This document shows, one piece after another, positions 18,382 to 27,784 of a stretch of DNA of 64,000 nt. The stretch lies in NCBI RefSeq assembly GCF_000814845.2, contig NZ_CP010431.2:1736001-1800000 (forward strand), given 5' to 3'. This DNA comes from Pandoraea sputorum (lineage in GTDB: Bacteria > Pseudomonadota > Gammaproteobacteria > Burkholderiales > Burkholderiaceae). A model generated the notes under the pieces. It had not been told where the DNA came from. It did not search any database and worked only from the letters and a program-made list of their open reading frames with translations. A program made the position numbers and the translations under genes. Numbering within the stretch: position 1 is the first letter of the stretch; each line of letters starts with the position of its first letter.

Positions 18382-21243
18382 TCAGGCGGGCAGGCGGGCG
18401 AGTTGTGCCTGCAATTTGCCGAGTACCGCTTCAAAGTCGACTAATCGTTGCTTCTCAAGTTCCACGACATTGGCTGGGGCGCGCGCCACGAAGCTCTCGT
18501 TGGAGAGCTTGCCGTGGCATTTCGCGATCTCGCCTTCGAGACGCTTCACTTCCTTGCCGAGGCGCTCGCGCTCGGCCGCAACGTCGATTTCGACCTTCAG
18601 AGCCAACTTGTTTGCACCCACCACGGCGAGCGGCGCACCGGCGGCCTGCGCGTCGAGTGTGGCTTCGTCGGCCAGCACTTGCACTTCCGAGAGCTTCGCC
18701 AGCGTTTGCAGATACGGGGCAATCGACGTCAGGAACGGCACATCGCCCGCGACCAGCAGCGGCACGCGCTGCGCGGGCGACAGGTTCATCTCACCACGCA
18801 GGTTACGGCAGGCGTCCACGGCGGCCTTCAATTGCTGCATCCAGGCTTCGTCGCTTTCGTCGATCTTGCTGGTATCGGCGACCGGATACGGCTGCACCAT
18901 GATACTGGCTTCGCCCGGCGCCTTGTCGGCCGGATAACGGCCAGCCAGCGGGGCCACTTTCTGCCACAGGGCTTCGGTGATGAACGGAATGATCGGGTGG
19001 GCAAGACGCAGCACCGTTTCGAGCACGCGCAGCAGCGTGCGGCGCGTGGCGCGCTGTTGCGCCGGGGTGCCGTTCTGAATCTGCCACTTGGCCAGTTCGA
19101 CGTACCAGTCGCAGTACTCGTCCCACACGAACTTGTAGATTGCGCTGGCGATGTTGTCGAAGCGGTAATCGGCAAAGCCCTTCGCGACGTCGGCTTCCAC
19201 GCGCTGGAGCAACGAGACGATCCAGCGGTCGGCGCGCGAGAAGTCGAGCTGACCTTCCGGGCCGCAATCGCCCACGCACGGCGCGAGACCGCAGTCCTGA
19301 CCTTCGCAGTTCATCAGCACGAAGCGCGTGGCGTTCCACAGCTTGTTGCAGAAGTTGCGATAGCCTTCGCAGCGTGCCAGATCGAAGTTGATGTTGCGGC
19401 CAAGCGTGGCCATCGATGCGAACGTGAAGCGCAGCGCGTCGGTGCCGAACGGCGCGATGCCGTCCGGGAATTCCTTGCGGGTCTTCTTCTCGATGGTCGC
19501 AGCCTGCTTCGGGTTCATCAGACCCGTGGTGCGCTTGGCGAGCAGGGCGTCGAGCGACACGCCGTCGACGATGTCGATCGGATCGAGCGTGTTGCCCTTC
19601 GACTTGGACATCTTCTGACCTTCGGCGTCGCGCACAAGGCCGTGCACGTACACGGTCTTGAACGGCACCTTGCCGGTGAAGTGCGTGGTCATCATGACCA
19701 TGCGCGCCACCCAGAAGAAGATGATGTCGAAGCCGGTCACGAGCACCGACGACGGCAGGAAGTGCTTCAGTTCCGGGGTTTCCTGCGGCCAGCCCAGCGA
19801 CGAGAACGGCACCAGCGCCGACGAGAACCACGTGTCGAGCACGTCTTCGTCGCGCTTGAGCGCACCGGTGGAGCCGGCGGCACGCGCTTTCTCGATGGCT
19901 TCGGCTTCGGTGCGCGCGACGAACACGTTACCAGCGTCGTCGTACCAGGCCGGAATCTGATGGCCCCACCAGAGCTGACGGGAAATACACCAGTCCTGAA
20001 TGTTTTCGAGCCACTGGTTGTAGGTCGTCGTCCAATTCTCCGGCACGAACTTGATCTCACCGCTGCGCACGACGTCGAGCGCGGTTTCGGTGATCGACTT
20101 GCCGGGGTGGAACGTGCCTTCGGGGGCCGGCTTGCTCATCGCGACGAACCACTGGTCCGTGAGCATCGGTTCGATGACCGTGCCCGTGCGGTCGCTGCGC
20201 GGCACCATCAGCTTGTGCGGCTTGACCGATTCGAGCAGGCCCAGCGCGTCGAGGTCGGCCACGATCTGCTTGCGCGCGTCGAAACGATCCAGACCCTGGT
20301 ACTTTTCCGGGGCGTTTTCGTTGATCTTCGCGTCGAGCGTGAGGATGTTGATCTGCGGCAGGTTATGGCGCTGACCGACGGCGTAGTCGTTGAAATCGTG
20401 TGCCGGGGTAACTTTCACCACGCCCGTACCGAATTCGAGGTCGACGTAGTCGTCGGCAATGATCGGGATTTCACGGTCCGTGAGCGGCAGCTTGGCCGAC
20501 TTGCCGATCAGGTGCTTGTAGCGCTCGTCTTCCGGGTGCACCATCAGGGCGGTGTCGCCCAGCATCGTTTCCGGGCGCGTGGTCGCGACCGTGAGCGTGC
20601 CGGAACCGTCAGCGAGCGGGTAGCGGATGTGCCACAGCGAGCCTTCTTCTTCCTCGCTGACTACTTCCAGATCGGACACGGCCGTGAGCAGCGTCGATTC
20701 CCAGTTCACGAGACGCTTGCCGCGATAGATCAGGCCCTGCTCGTACAGCGCGACGAACACATCGCGCACGGCGCTGGACATCTTCTCGTCCATCGTGAAG
20801 TACTCGCGGCTCCAATCGATGGAAGCCCCGAGGCGGCGCACCTGACGTGTGATCGTGCTGCCCGACTGCTCCTTCCACTCCCAGACGCGTTCCGTGAACT
20901 TCTCGCGGCCGAGGTCATGGCGCGAGACCTTCTGGGCGTCGAGCTGACGCTCGACGACGATCTGCGTGGCAATGCCCGCGTGGTCGGTGCCCGGCACCCA
21001 CAGGGTGTTCGCGCCCTTCATGCGGTGGTAGCGCGTCAGACCATCCATGATCGTCTGGTTGAACGCGTGCCCCATGTGCAGCGTGCCGGTCACATTCGGC
21101 GGCGGCAACTGGATGCTGAAATCTTCGCGGGCGTCGTCGAGGGTCGGGCGGGCATAGCCGCGGCGTTCCCATTCGGGGCCCCAGTGGGCTTCGACGTCCT
21201 GCGGCTCGAAGCTCTTGGCAAGCGTATTGTCGCTGTCGCTCAT
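18382..21243 (-). CDS. valS: Valine--tRNA ligase
   Basis: 953 aa, as in E. coli (951 aa). Class I synthetase: HMGH (the HIGH motif) at residues 56-59 in [26 protein letters not shown] near residue 543, the editing (CP1) domain between them with [14 protein letters not shown], and a C-terminal coiled-coil arm ([19 protein letters not shown]). Charges tRNA-Val in the cytoplasm. Divergent from the helicase gene with 110 bases between starts; a minus-strand TATAAT lies at 21278-21283. galU follows 29 bases downstream. Confidence 0.97.
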   Translation of the reverse strand: MSDSDNTLAKSFEPQDVEAHWGPEWERRGYARPTLDDAREDFSIQLPPPNVTGTLHMGHAFNQTIMDGLTRYHRMKGANTLWVPGTDHAGIATQIVVERQLDAQKVSRHDLGREKFTERVWEWKEQSGSTITRQVRRLGASIDWSREYFTMDEKMSSAVRDVFVALYEQGLIYRGKRLVNWESTLLTAVSDLEVVSEEEEGSLWHIRYPLADGSGTLTVATTRPETMLGDTALMVHPEDERYKHLIGKSAKLPLTDREIPIIADDYVDLEFGTGVVKVTPAHDFNDYAVGQRHNLPQINILTLDAKINENAPEKYQGLDRFDARKQIVADLDALGLLESVKPHKLMVPRSDRTGTVIEPMLTDQWFVAMSKPAPEGTFHPGKSITETALDVVRSGEIKFVPENWTTTYNQWLENIQDWCISRQLWWGHQIPAWYDDAGNVFVARTEAEAIEKARAAGSTGALKRDEDVLDTWFSSALVPFSSLGWPQETPELKHFLPSSVLVTGFDIIFFWVARMVMMTTHFTGKVPFKTVYVHGLVRDAEGQKMSKSKGNTLDPIDIVDGVSLDALLAKRTTGLMNPKQAATIEKKTRKEFPDGIAPFGTDALRFTFASMATLGRNINFDLARCEGYRNFCNKLWNATRFVLMNCEGQDCGLAPCVGDCGPEGQLDFSRADRWIVSLLQRVEADVAKGFADYRFDNIASAIYKFVWDEYCDWYVELAKWQIQNGTPAQQRATRRTLLRVLETVLRLAHPIIPFITEALWQKVAPLAGRYPADKAPGEASIMVQPYPVADTSKIDESDEAWMQQLKAAVDACRNLRGEMNLSPAQRVPLLVAGDVPFLTSIAPYLQTLAKLSEVQVLADEATLDAQAAGAPLAVVGANKLALKVEIDVAAERERLGKEVKRLEGEIAKCHGKLSNESFVARAPANVVELEKQRLVDFEAVLGKLQAQLARLPA

Positions 21244-21277
21244 GGATTGATGGACCGTGTAATGCGTGAAACCTTGA

Positions 21278-21325
21278 ATTATAAAAGATTCGGTGGCGTT
21301 TCCGCGCCGCAGCAGGATTTATAAT
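21278..21325. promoter_or_regulatory. Divergent promoter region of valS and the UvrD-like helicase
   Basis: A perfect TATAAT lies on the minus strand at 21283-21278, 35 bases before valS. A second lies on the plus strand at 21320-21325, 29 bases before the helicase start. Neither has a good -35 match, so the assignment rests on the -10 boxes and their positions. Confidence 0.5.
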
Positions 21326-21353
21326 CGGCCTTCACTCGAAATTCCTCCCCGAC

Positions 21354-23672
21354 ATGCCCGATCTGCTCGCCAATCTGAACCCCGAACAACTGGCCGCCGT
21401 CACGCTTCCCGACGAGCCGGCCCTCATTCTCGCGGGCGCGGGTTCCGGCAAGACGCGCGTGCTCACGACCCGAATCGCCTGGCTGATCCAGCAGGGGCAC
21501 GTCGGCCCGGCGGGCATTCTGGCGGTGACCTTTACTAACAAGGCCGCCAAGGAAATGCAGGCCCGGCTTGGCGCGATGCTGCCGATCAGCACGCGCGCCA
21601 TGTGGATCGGCACCTTTCACGGGCTGTGCAACCGCATGCTGCGCGCGCATTTTCGCGACGCCGGGCTGCCGCAGAGCTTCCAGATCCTCGACCAGTCCGA
21701 TCAGCTCTCCGCCATCAAGCGGATGATGAAGGCGGCGAATGTCGACGATGAGAAATTTCCGCCGAAAAACCTGCAGTATTTCATCAACAACGCGAAGGAA
21801 CAGGGCTTGCGACCGCATGAAGTCGAGGCCAACGACGCGTTCAACCAGAAGTTCGTCGAACTGTACGCGAGCTACCAGGAGCAATGCCAGCGCGAGGGCG
21901 TGGTCGATTTCGCCGAACTGCTGCTGCGCTGCTTCGAACTGCTCAAGCACAACGAGCCGCTGCGCGTGCATTACCAGTCGCGCTTTCGCCATATCCTCGT
22001 CGACGAGTTCCAGGACACCAACAAGCTTCAGTACGCGTGGCTGAAAATGCTCGCCGGGACTCAGGCCGCCGTGTTCGCTGTGGGTGACGACGATCAGAGT
22101 ATCTACGCGTTTCGTGGTGCCAACGTCGGCAATATGGCTGACTTCGAGCGTGAATTTCGCGTTCGTCACCTGATCAAGCTGGAGCAGAACTATCGCTCGC
22201 ACGGCAACATTCTCGACGCCGCCAACGCGCTGATTTCCAACAACGCGCGACGTCTGGGCAAGAATCTGCGCACCGACGCGGGCCATGGTGAGCCGATTCG
22301 CGTGTATGAAGCGGCGACCGACCTGCAAGAGGCCAGTTGGCTCGTCGAAGAAATCAAGGCGCTGGTCGCGCAGGGCCTGTCGCGTCAGGACGTGGCGATT
22401 CTGTATCGCAGCAACGCCCAGTCGCGGGTGATGGAACATGCGCTGGTCGGCGCGGGTATCGCCTACCGTGTGTACGGTGGCCTGCGCTTTTTCGAGCGTC
22501 AGGAAGTCAAGCACGCGCTGGCGTATCTGCGTCTGATCGAAAATCCGAACGACGACACGGCGTTCGTACGTGTCGTCAATTTCCCCACGCGCGGGATCGG
22601 CGCACGTTCGTTGGAGCAACTGGCCGACGCGGCGCGTCTCTATAACTGCTCGATGTACGCGGCTGTGCCTTATATGACGGGCAAGGCGGGGACCAATCTG
22701 CTGGCGTTTGTGCGCATGATCGAACAGATGCGCCACGCCACCGAGCGGCTCACGCTGCCGGAGGTGGTGACGCACGTCATCGACGCGAGCGGGCTGATTA
22801 CGCACTATCAGACCGAGAAGGAAGGACAGGACCGCATCGAGAACTTGCAGGAACTGGTCCATGCCGCCACGGCCTTCATCGCTGAAGAAGGCTACGGGCT
22901 GGACGCACCGGCGCGTCTGATCGCGATGCGCCCCGCACTGCCGGGCGCACCTGACGTGCTGGCGTCTCCCGATGGCGTGGTCGACGCCGATACGCCGGTG
23001 GAGATGACCCCGCTGGCAGGCTTCCTCTCGCACGCATCCCTCGAGGCGGGCGACAACCAGGCCGAAGCCGGGCAGGATGCCGTGCAACTGATGACGGTGC
23101 ACGCGGCCAAGGGACTGGAGTTCACGGCGGTGTTCGTCACCGGTCTCGAAGAGGGGCTGTTCCCGCACGAAAATAGTGCGCTCGAACTCGACGGACTCGA
23201 AGAGGAGCGCCGTCTGATGTACGTGGCGATCACGCGCGCGAAGGAGCGTCTGTACCTGTCGTTCACGCAAAGCCGCATGCTGCATGGTCAGACGCGCTAC
23301 AACGTGCGCTCGCGCTTCTTCGACGAAATCCCCGAGGAAGTGCTGAAGTTCCTTACGCCGCGTGCGCAGCCGGGGGCGCGTCTGAGTCAAAGCGAACCGG
23401 CTTGGGGGCGCGACTGGTTCTCGCGTCCGCAAGTCAGCGCGCCGAAGGACGAATGGGCGGCGACGAAGTCGGAGCAGGCGCTGGCCGACCGCTCTCGCGC
23501 GTCGGAGACGGGTTTCAAGCTGGGGCAGGGCGTGTTCCACACGAAGTTCGGCGAAGGCAAAATCATCGGCCTGGAGGGCACGGGCGACGAAGCGCGTGCG
23601 CATGTGAAGTTCGGCCGTCACGGCGAGAAGTGGCTGGCGTTGGCTGTGGCGAAGCTTCAGCCGATCGAGTGA
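21354..23672 (+). CDS. uvrD: UvrD/Rep-type superfamily 1 DNA helicase
   Basis: 772 aa. SF1A 3'-5' helicase with the motifs in order: ILAGAGSGKTRVLTTR (Walker A, motif I), GTFHGLCNRMLR (Ia), VDEFQDTNKLQ (Walker B, II), GDDDQSIYAFRGAN (III), LEQNYRSHGNILDAAN (IV), QLMTVHAAKGLEF (V) and EEERRLMYVAITRAKERLYLS (VI). The C-terminal VFHTKFGEGKIIGLEG segment is the Tudor-like RNA polymerase-binding domain of UvrD/PcrA. It acts in nucleotide excision and mismatch repair and in removing RecA or stalled polymerase. No clear ribosome site upstream. The symbol uvrD is the best fit; pcrA/rep-like naming is also used. Confidence 0.92.
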   Translation: MPDLLANLNPEQLAAVTLPDEPALILAGAGSGKTRVLTTRIAWLIQQGHVGPAGILAVTFTNKAAKEMQARLGAMLPISTRAMWIGTFHGLCNRMLRAHFRDAGLPQSFQILDQSDQLSAIKRMMKAANVDDEKFPPKNLQYFINNAKEQGLRPHEVEANDAFNQKFVELYASYQEQCQREGVVDFAELLLRCFELLKHNEPLRVHYQSRFRHILVDEFQDTNKLQYAWLKMLAGTQAAVFAVGDDDQSIYAFRGANVGNMADFEREFRVRHLIKLEQNYRSHGNILDAANALISNNARRLGKNLRTDAGHGEPIRVYEAATDLQEASWLVEEIKALVAQGLSRQDVAILYRSNAQSRVMEHALVGAGIAYRVYGGLRFFERQEVKHALAYLRLIENPNDDTAFVRVVNFPTRGIGARSLEQLADAARLYNCSMYAAVPYMTGKAGTNLLAFVRMIEQMRHATERLTLPEVVTHVIDASGLITHYQTEKEGQDRIENLQELVHAATAFIAEEGYGLDAPARLIAMRPALPGAPDVLASPDGVVDADTPVEMTPLAGFLSHASLEAGDNQAEAGQDAVQLMTVHAAKGLEFTAVFVTGLEEGLFPHENSALELDGLEEERRLMYVAITRAKERLYLSFTQSRMLHGQTRYNVRSRFFDEIPEEVLKFLTPRAQPGARLSQSEPAWGRDWFSRPQVSAPKDEWAATKSEQALADRSRASETGFKLGQGVFHTKFGEGKIIGLEGTGDEARAHVKFGRHGEKWLALAVAKLQPIE

Positions 23673-23716
23673 TCGTGCGTGCGGCATTGGCGCACGCGCG
23701 GCAATAAGCTCAAGCA

Positions 23717-23751
23717 ATAAAAAAGGGCACCTTCGGGTGCCCTTTGCTTTT
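23717..23751. terminator. Bidirectional terminator after the helicase gene
   Basis: A 10-pair perfect stem (23722-23731 with 23736-23745) is closed by TTCG, with an A-run before it and T-rich sequence after it. It separates the plus-strand helicase from the convergent minus-strand membrane protein gene. Confidence 0.88.
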
Positions 23752-23775
23752 GTCGACGTCGCGCGACGCCTGCCG

Positions 23776-24588
23776 TCAGGCCTCCGGCGGCGAAACGTTC
23801 GGATCAAGCGCCCCGATCTCCTGCACGCCGAAGCATCCGCGATAGCTGGCGTAGAACGAGCAGTAGATGATGGCGGCGAACAAGAGCGACAGCGGCGAGA
23901 CAAGAAGAATGGCGTATTGGAAGACGCCGAGCGCCGCCATGATGATCGTGAGAATCATCGATGCCGCCGCCGCGAGCAGCATCACACACAGCGCGTAGAC
24001 GACAAACGCGCGGAAGTTGCGCGTGCAGGCCGTCCAACTGAAGAAGATGGCCTTGACGGGCGTGATGTCGTGCCACGCCACGAGCACCGGCGCGAACCAG
24101 AACAACATCGCCACCGGAATGTACGCAATGGCGAAGGCAATGGCGGCGACCAATCCGGCGGTGCCGTTCATGATCTCGTCGCGCTTGACGTTGCCGTCGA
24201 ACAGCAGGTTGTTGATCACTTCGCTGCCATTGAACAGCGATGAAATCAGGTAGGCGGCAACGGTTGCGGCCATGTAATAACCGCCCAGCACCAGCAGACG
24301 GCGGGCGATGTCCTTGCCGTGTCCGCGAAAACCGTCGAGCAGCACCTGAGGCAGCACCTGCTTGTTCTTGATGATGTCGCGGCAGGCGGCCATGAAGCCC
24401 ACCGACAGGCCCGGCACCAGGACGAGCAAAATGGGGCCGCCCACGATCGGCACGAAGGAGATCACCAACGTGCCGAACATATAGGCAAACAGCAGGCTCA
24501 TGATGGCGAGCGGATTCTTGCGGAACAGCCAGATGCCCTGGCGCAGCCACAAATAACCACTCTTCGGCGGGACTTCAAGCAATTGCAT
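23776..24588 (-). CDS. BPSS1780-type multi-pass membrane protein of unknown function
   Basis: 270 aa, with about six hydrophobic segments (for example LLFAYMFGTLVISFVPIVGG, LLVLGGYYMAATVAAYLISS and SMILTIIMAALGVFQYAIL). It opens MQLLEVPPKSGYLWLRQGIW, a start I recognise from the conserved Burkholderiales family named after BPSS1780; no function is established. It is probably an inner-membrane protein. It follows thrB by 30 bases on the same strand and so is likely co-transcribed with it. No enzymatic motif is visible. Confidence 0.8.
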   Translation of the reverse strand: MQLLEVPPKSGYLWLRQGIWLFRKNPLAIMSLLFAYMFGTLVISFVPIVGGPILLVLVPGLSVGFMAACRDIIKNKQVLPQVLLDGFRGHGKDIARRLLVLGGYYMAATVAAYLISSLFNGSEVINNLLFDGNVKRDEIMNGTAGLVAAIAFAIAYIPVAMLFWFAPVLVAWHDITPVKAIFFSWTACTRNFRAFVVYALCVMLLAAAASMILTIIMAALGVFQYAILLVSPLSLLFAAIIYCSFYASYRGCFGVQEIGALDPNVSPPEA

Positions 24589-24618
24589 AGGGTTCGAGAG
24601 ACTCCGGGTGGGGTCGGG

Positions 24619-25590
24619 TTACAGCCAGGGAATGGAAACGGCTTCGATGCGTTTGCGCAGGATTCGTTCGAAATGCCCCGGATCGTGCGGCTTGAGCATC
24701 TCGGCCGCCCGCGGCAAGTGAAAATCATACAGGCGCGAGAGCCAGAATCGCAGCGCGCCCGCTCGCAGCATGTCACGCCAGTGCGACGCCTCGATGTCTG
24801 TCAGCGGGCGTACCGTCTCGTACGCGCGCAGCATTGCGTGCACACGGGCGTCGTCCAGGTCGCCGGTGGCGAGGTCGCAGCACCAGTCGTTGACCGTCAC
24901 GGCCAGATCGAACAGCCACTTGTCGCAGCCAGCAAAGTAAAAGTCGAAGAAGCCGCCCAGACGAGGCGAGCCGTCTTCGGCCTTGTCGAAGAGTACGTTA
25001 TCGCGGAACAGATCGCAGTGGCACGGCCCTGCCTGCATCGTGCGATAGTCGTCGGTGCCGAAAAACGCCTCCTGATGCGCCATCTCGCTTTCCAGCAGCG
25101 TGCGCTCGGCATCGCTCAGGAATGGCAGCACGGCCGGGGCCGCCTCACGCCACCACGGCAGGCTGCGCAGGTTGGCCTGTTCCAGCGTGAAGTCCCGTCC
25201 GGCCAGATGCATGCGGGCAAGCATTGCGCCGACATGGGCGCAGTGCTCGGCGGTTGGCGCCAGTTCCGAGCGGCCCGACAACTTGGTGACGATCGTGGCC
25301 GGCTTGCCGTTCAGCTCGCCAAGAATCTCACCCGTGCAATCCGGAATCGGATCGGGCACCGGCACGCTGTGATGCGCCAGATGGCCCATCAATTGCAGGT
25401 AGAACGGCAACTGCGTGGCCGTGAGCTTTTCGAACAGCGTCAGCACGAACTCGCCGCGCTCGGTCGTCAGGAAGTAGTTGGTGTTCTCGATACCCGAGCT
25501 GATGCCCCGGAAGTCGAGAACATTCCCCAAATCGTAGCGTTGCAGCCACTGCTGGAGCTGCTCGGGCGAGACGGAAGTAAAAACGGCCAT
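24619..25590 (-). CDS. thrB: Homoserine kinase (APH-fold, ThrB type II)
   Basis: 323 aa. It belongs to the aminoglycoside-phosphotransferase-like homoserine kinases found in Pseudomonas and Burkholderiales, not to the GHMP kinases of E. coli. Seen: [20 protein letters not shown], the classic start, then GIENTNYFL (nucleotide loop), the catalytic [11 protein letters not shown] motif and metal-binding GFFDFYFAG. It phosphorylates homoserine on the path to threonine. Start 25590 is chosen because the ten residues available upstream are not conserved. A DUF2782-type gene sits just upstream, as it does beside thrB in Pseudomonas. Confidence 0.93.
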   Translation of the reverse strand: MAVFTSVSPEQLQQWLQRYDLGNVLDFRGISSGIENTNYFLTTERGEFVLTLFEKLTATQLPFYLQLMGHLAHHSVPVPDPIPDCTGEILGELNGKPATIVTKLSGRSELAPTAEHCAHVGAMLARMHLAGRDFTLEQANLRSLPWWREAAPAVLPFLSDAERTLLESEMAHQEAFFGTDDYRTMQAGPCHCDLFRDNVLFDKAEDGSPRLGGFFDFYFAGCDKWLFDLAVTVNDWCCDLATGDLDDARVHAMLRAYETVRPLTDIEASHWRDMLRAGALRFWLSRLYDFHLPRAAEMLKPHDPGHFERILRKRIEAVSIPWL

Positions 25591-25729
25591 GCGTGCGTTG
25601 AGTGGATAAGACTCAGACAAACGGCCCGTGCGCGTGCAGCGGGCCGCTGGTTTGAGACAAACAGGAAGCTCGCGCGCCGTAGTGGAGTACCGGATGCCGG
25701 GGCGCGAAAGAGTCAGATTACCAGAGACG

Positions 25730-26098
25730 TCAGAACTTCAGGCCGACAGACGGCAGACGGTCGTTTTGCGACGTGTTGTCACGTGCGCGCGGCGCGTTGT
25801 CGGGCGGCGTCGTCAACTGGTAGTTGGTGCCGAAACGGGAGTGGACGTCGATCTCCGTAGGCTTGCCGCGATCGCGGTACTCGGTCACGGTCGTACCCTG
25901 GTCGTTGACGTAGTAGCTCGGCTTGCGTTCCTGGTTGACGTCGACGTTCTGGACGCTGGTGGCAGCGGCGCGGGCGTCGGCTTCACGTTTGGCGGCTTGT
26001 GCGGCGGTTTCCTTGCCGTCCTGAGCGTAGACATGACCGGCGAACAGCAGGCCGGCACCGATCAGCAGGGGCAGGGCACGGGAAAAGCGCGTTTTCAT
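25730..26098 (-). CDS. Small exported protein, DUF2782-like
   Basis: 122 aa with a clear Sec signal peptide: [21 protein letters not shown], cleavage expected after HVYAQ. The mature part is polar and has [18 protein letters not shown], resembling the DUF2782 core found next to thrB and polA in Pseudomonas. Function unknown; presumably periplasmic. ATG 26098 has GGAG at 7-base spacing, better than the adjacent ATG 26101 or longer in-frame starts up to 26275 whose residues look non-coding. It is immediately upstream of thrB on the same strand (139-base gap). Confidence 0.72.
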   Translation of the reverse strand: MKTRFSRALPLLIGAGLLFAGHVYAQDGKETAAQAAKREADARAAATSVQNVDVNQERKPSYYVNDQGTTVTEYRDRGKPTEIDVHSRFGTNYQLTTPPDNAPRARDNTSQNDRLPSVGLKF

Positions 26099-26288
26099 CA
26101 TTATTCTCCGAGGGCGGGAACGCATCCGCGACGTAAAAGGCAAGCCGGGCCGGCGCAGCGGGTTCCAATCTGTCCATTCTATCAAACGTACCCCGCTTCG
26201 CATTGTGGAATCTCGTCGGATGCACCGTGGTTGCTTGCCTGCAGCCCTTTTTACCCTCACCAATGAACGTTTCATGACAACGTTTCTG

Positions 26289-26353
26289 TCCGAAATGTGA
26301 GATTTCGGATGATTCGCAGTGCGGCTCTATATTTCATTTGGTTATAACGAAAT
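26289..26353. promoter_or_regulatory. Two CGAAAT-type inverted repeats upstream of the sulfur transporter
   Basis: The stretch between the DUF2782-type gene (start 26098) and the transporter (start 26456) is 357 bases without a gene. It holds a perfect dyad TCCGAAAT-GTGAG-ATTTCGGA at 26289-26309 and a second dyad ATTTCATT-N7-AACGAAAT at 26331-26353 with one mismatch. The four half-sites share the core CGAAAT/ATTTCG. The second dyad overlaps GGTTATAAC, a possible -10. A regulator operator is the likely reading; CysB-type control is possible but unproven. Confidence 0.5.
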
Positions 26354-26409
26354 CACAAAACGGTCGTTCGCATCGACGTCGTGTTCTGGCAATCTTGCAC
26401 GTTGTCTCA

Positions 26410-26432
26410 ATGGGTGGCCAGGTGCCACCCAT
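26410..26432 (+). promoter_or_regulatory. Stem-loop in the leader of the sulfur transporter gene
   Basis: A perfect 9-pair stem ATGGGTGGC/GCCACCCAT with a 5-base CAGGT loop lies 24 bases before the ATG. No T-run follows, so it is not a terminator. It may shield or stabilise the leader or form part of a small RNA switch. Confidence 0.45.
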
Positions 26433-26455
26433 CTGCATTCTGGAGTCAGAAAGTC

Positions 26456-27688
26456 ATGTCGTCTTCCGCTTCGGCTGCCGTCAAAACGGCGTCGCCTTCC
26501 CCCTCTACCTACAATGCTCGCCCGCTAACGATTGCGCTGGTGCTCATCGTCATCGGCATTGCGTATCTGCAAGCAACGGTCGGACCGAAACAGGCTGCGC
26601 TGGCAGGTGTCGGTGCGTTGCTCGGCGTCGCGCTTTACCACGCGGCGTTTGGCTTCACTTCGGCCTGGCGTGTGTTCATTTCGGATCGTCGTGGTGCGGG
26701 GTTGCGCGCGCAGATGGTGATGCTCGCGCTCGGCGTCATGCTGTTCTTCCCGGCGCTGGCCGATGGCACGCTTTTCGGCAACAAGGTCGTGGGCCTCGTA
26801 TCGCCGGTCGGTGTGTCGGTGGCGTTCGGCGCGTTCATCTTCGGTATCGGCATGCAGCTCGGCGGCGGTTGCGCGTCGGGCACGCTGTATACGGCAGGTG
26901 GCGGCAATACGCGCATGCTGGTGACGCTTGCGGCGTTCATCGTCGGCTCGGTCGTGGCGACGGCGCATATGCCGTGGTGGGAGTCCCTGCCGCACATCAA
27001 ACCCGTCTCGCTCGTGAAGACGTGGGGCCTCTGGCCCGCGCTGATCGCGAACCTCGCGCTGTTCGCGGCCATCGGTGCGCTCACGTTGTGGGCGGAGAAG
27101 CGTCGTCATGGCCGTATCGTCGGTGTGCCGATGACGCGCAGCGCCAAGGGCAAGCCCGCGCTGCTGCGCGGTCCGTGGCCGCTGGTGTGGGGTGCACTCG
27201 CGCTCGTGCTGCTCAATTACGCGACGCTCGCTCTGGCGGGTCGCCCGTGGGGTGTGACGTCGGCCTTTGCGTTGTGGGGCGCGAAGGCATTCATGGCCGT
27301 GGGTGTCGACGTCGCCTCGTGGCCGTACTGGGCCAAGCAGGTCAATGTACTCAACGCACCGGTCGCGCAGGACGTGACGACTGTCATGGACCTGGGCATC
27401 ATCCTCGGCGCATTGGTGGCCGCCTCGTTGGCGGGCAAGTTCGCGCCGGTGTGGAAGGTGCCTGTGCGCTCGCTGATCGCAGCTATCGTGGGCGGTCTGC
27501 TGCTCGGCTACGGCGCACGTCTGGCTTACGGCTGCAACATCGGGGCTTATTTCAGCGGCATCATCTCCGGCAGCCTGCACGGCTGGCTGTGGCTCGTCGC
27601 GGCGTTCTTCGGCAACGTGTTCGGCACGCGCCTGCGTCCGTTCTTCGGTCTGGAAGTCGAGACGACCCCGCGCGAAAGCGGCTGCTGA
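26456..27688 (+). CDS. YeeE/YedE family (TsuA-like) sulfur-compound transporter
   Basis: 410 aa inner-membrane protein with two homologous halves. Each half keeps the family's cysteine-bearing motif: GGGCASGTLYTAGGG in the first and AYGCNIGAYFSG in the second; in TsuA such cysteines handle the sulfur of thiosulfate as it passes through the membrane. About ten hydrophobic segments are present. Start 26456 is set by the MSSSASAAVK tail; GGAG lies 12 bases upstream. It is monocistronic, with a terminator 33 bases after the stop. A TusA gene exists at 17.1 kb but is not linked. Thiosulfate is the best guess; related proteins serve selenium or other sulfur donors. Confidence 0.88.
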   Translation: MSSSASAAVKTASPSPSTYNARPLTIALVLIVIGIAYLQATVGPKQAALAGVGALLGVALYHAAFGFTSAWRVFISDRRGAGLRAQMVMLALGVMLFFPALADGTLFGNKVVGLVSPVGVSVAFGAFIFGIGMQLGGGCASGTLYTAGGGNTRMLVTLAAFIVGSVVATAHMPWWESLPHIKPVSLVKTWGLWPALIANLALFAAIGALTLWAEKRRHGRIVGVPMTRSAKGKPALLRGPWPLVWGALALVLLNYATLALAGRPWGVTSAFALWGAKAFMAVGVDVASWPYWAKQVNVLNAPVAQDVTTVMDLGIILGALVAASLAGKFAPVWKVPVRSLIAAIVGGLLLGYGARLAYGCNIGAYFSGIISGSLHGWLWLVAAFFGNVFGTRLRPFFGLEVETTPRESGC

Positions 27689-27720
27689 TTCGTCGCTCAG
27701 GCGGGCCTGTGTCCGCCACA

Positions 27721-27756
27721 AAAACGGCGCTCGCGATGATCTCGCGGCGCCGTTTT
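27721..27756. terminator. Bidirectional terminator between the sulfur transporter and the LOG gene
   Basis: A 10-pair stem AAAACGGCGC/GCGCCGTTTT with an inner CGCG/CGCG extension and A/T ends on both sides, placed between convergent genes. Confidence 0.88.
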
Positions 27757-27784
27757 GCATTGCAGATGACGTTGCGCTCAGCCC

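Noticed and set aside
18448-21324. A 958-residue open frame on the strand opposite valS
   Set aside because: It is the GC-rich antisense shadow of valS; its residues match no family while valS has all its motifs. The same holds for long antisense frames opposite alaS (8463-11207), polA (28556-31279), the helicase (21279-23903) and rpoD (49183-50823).
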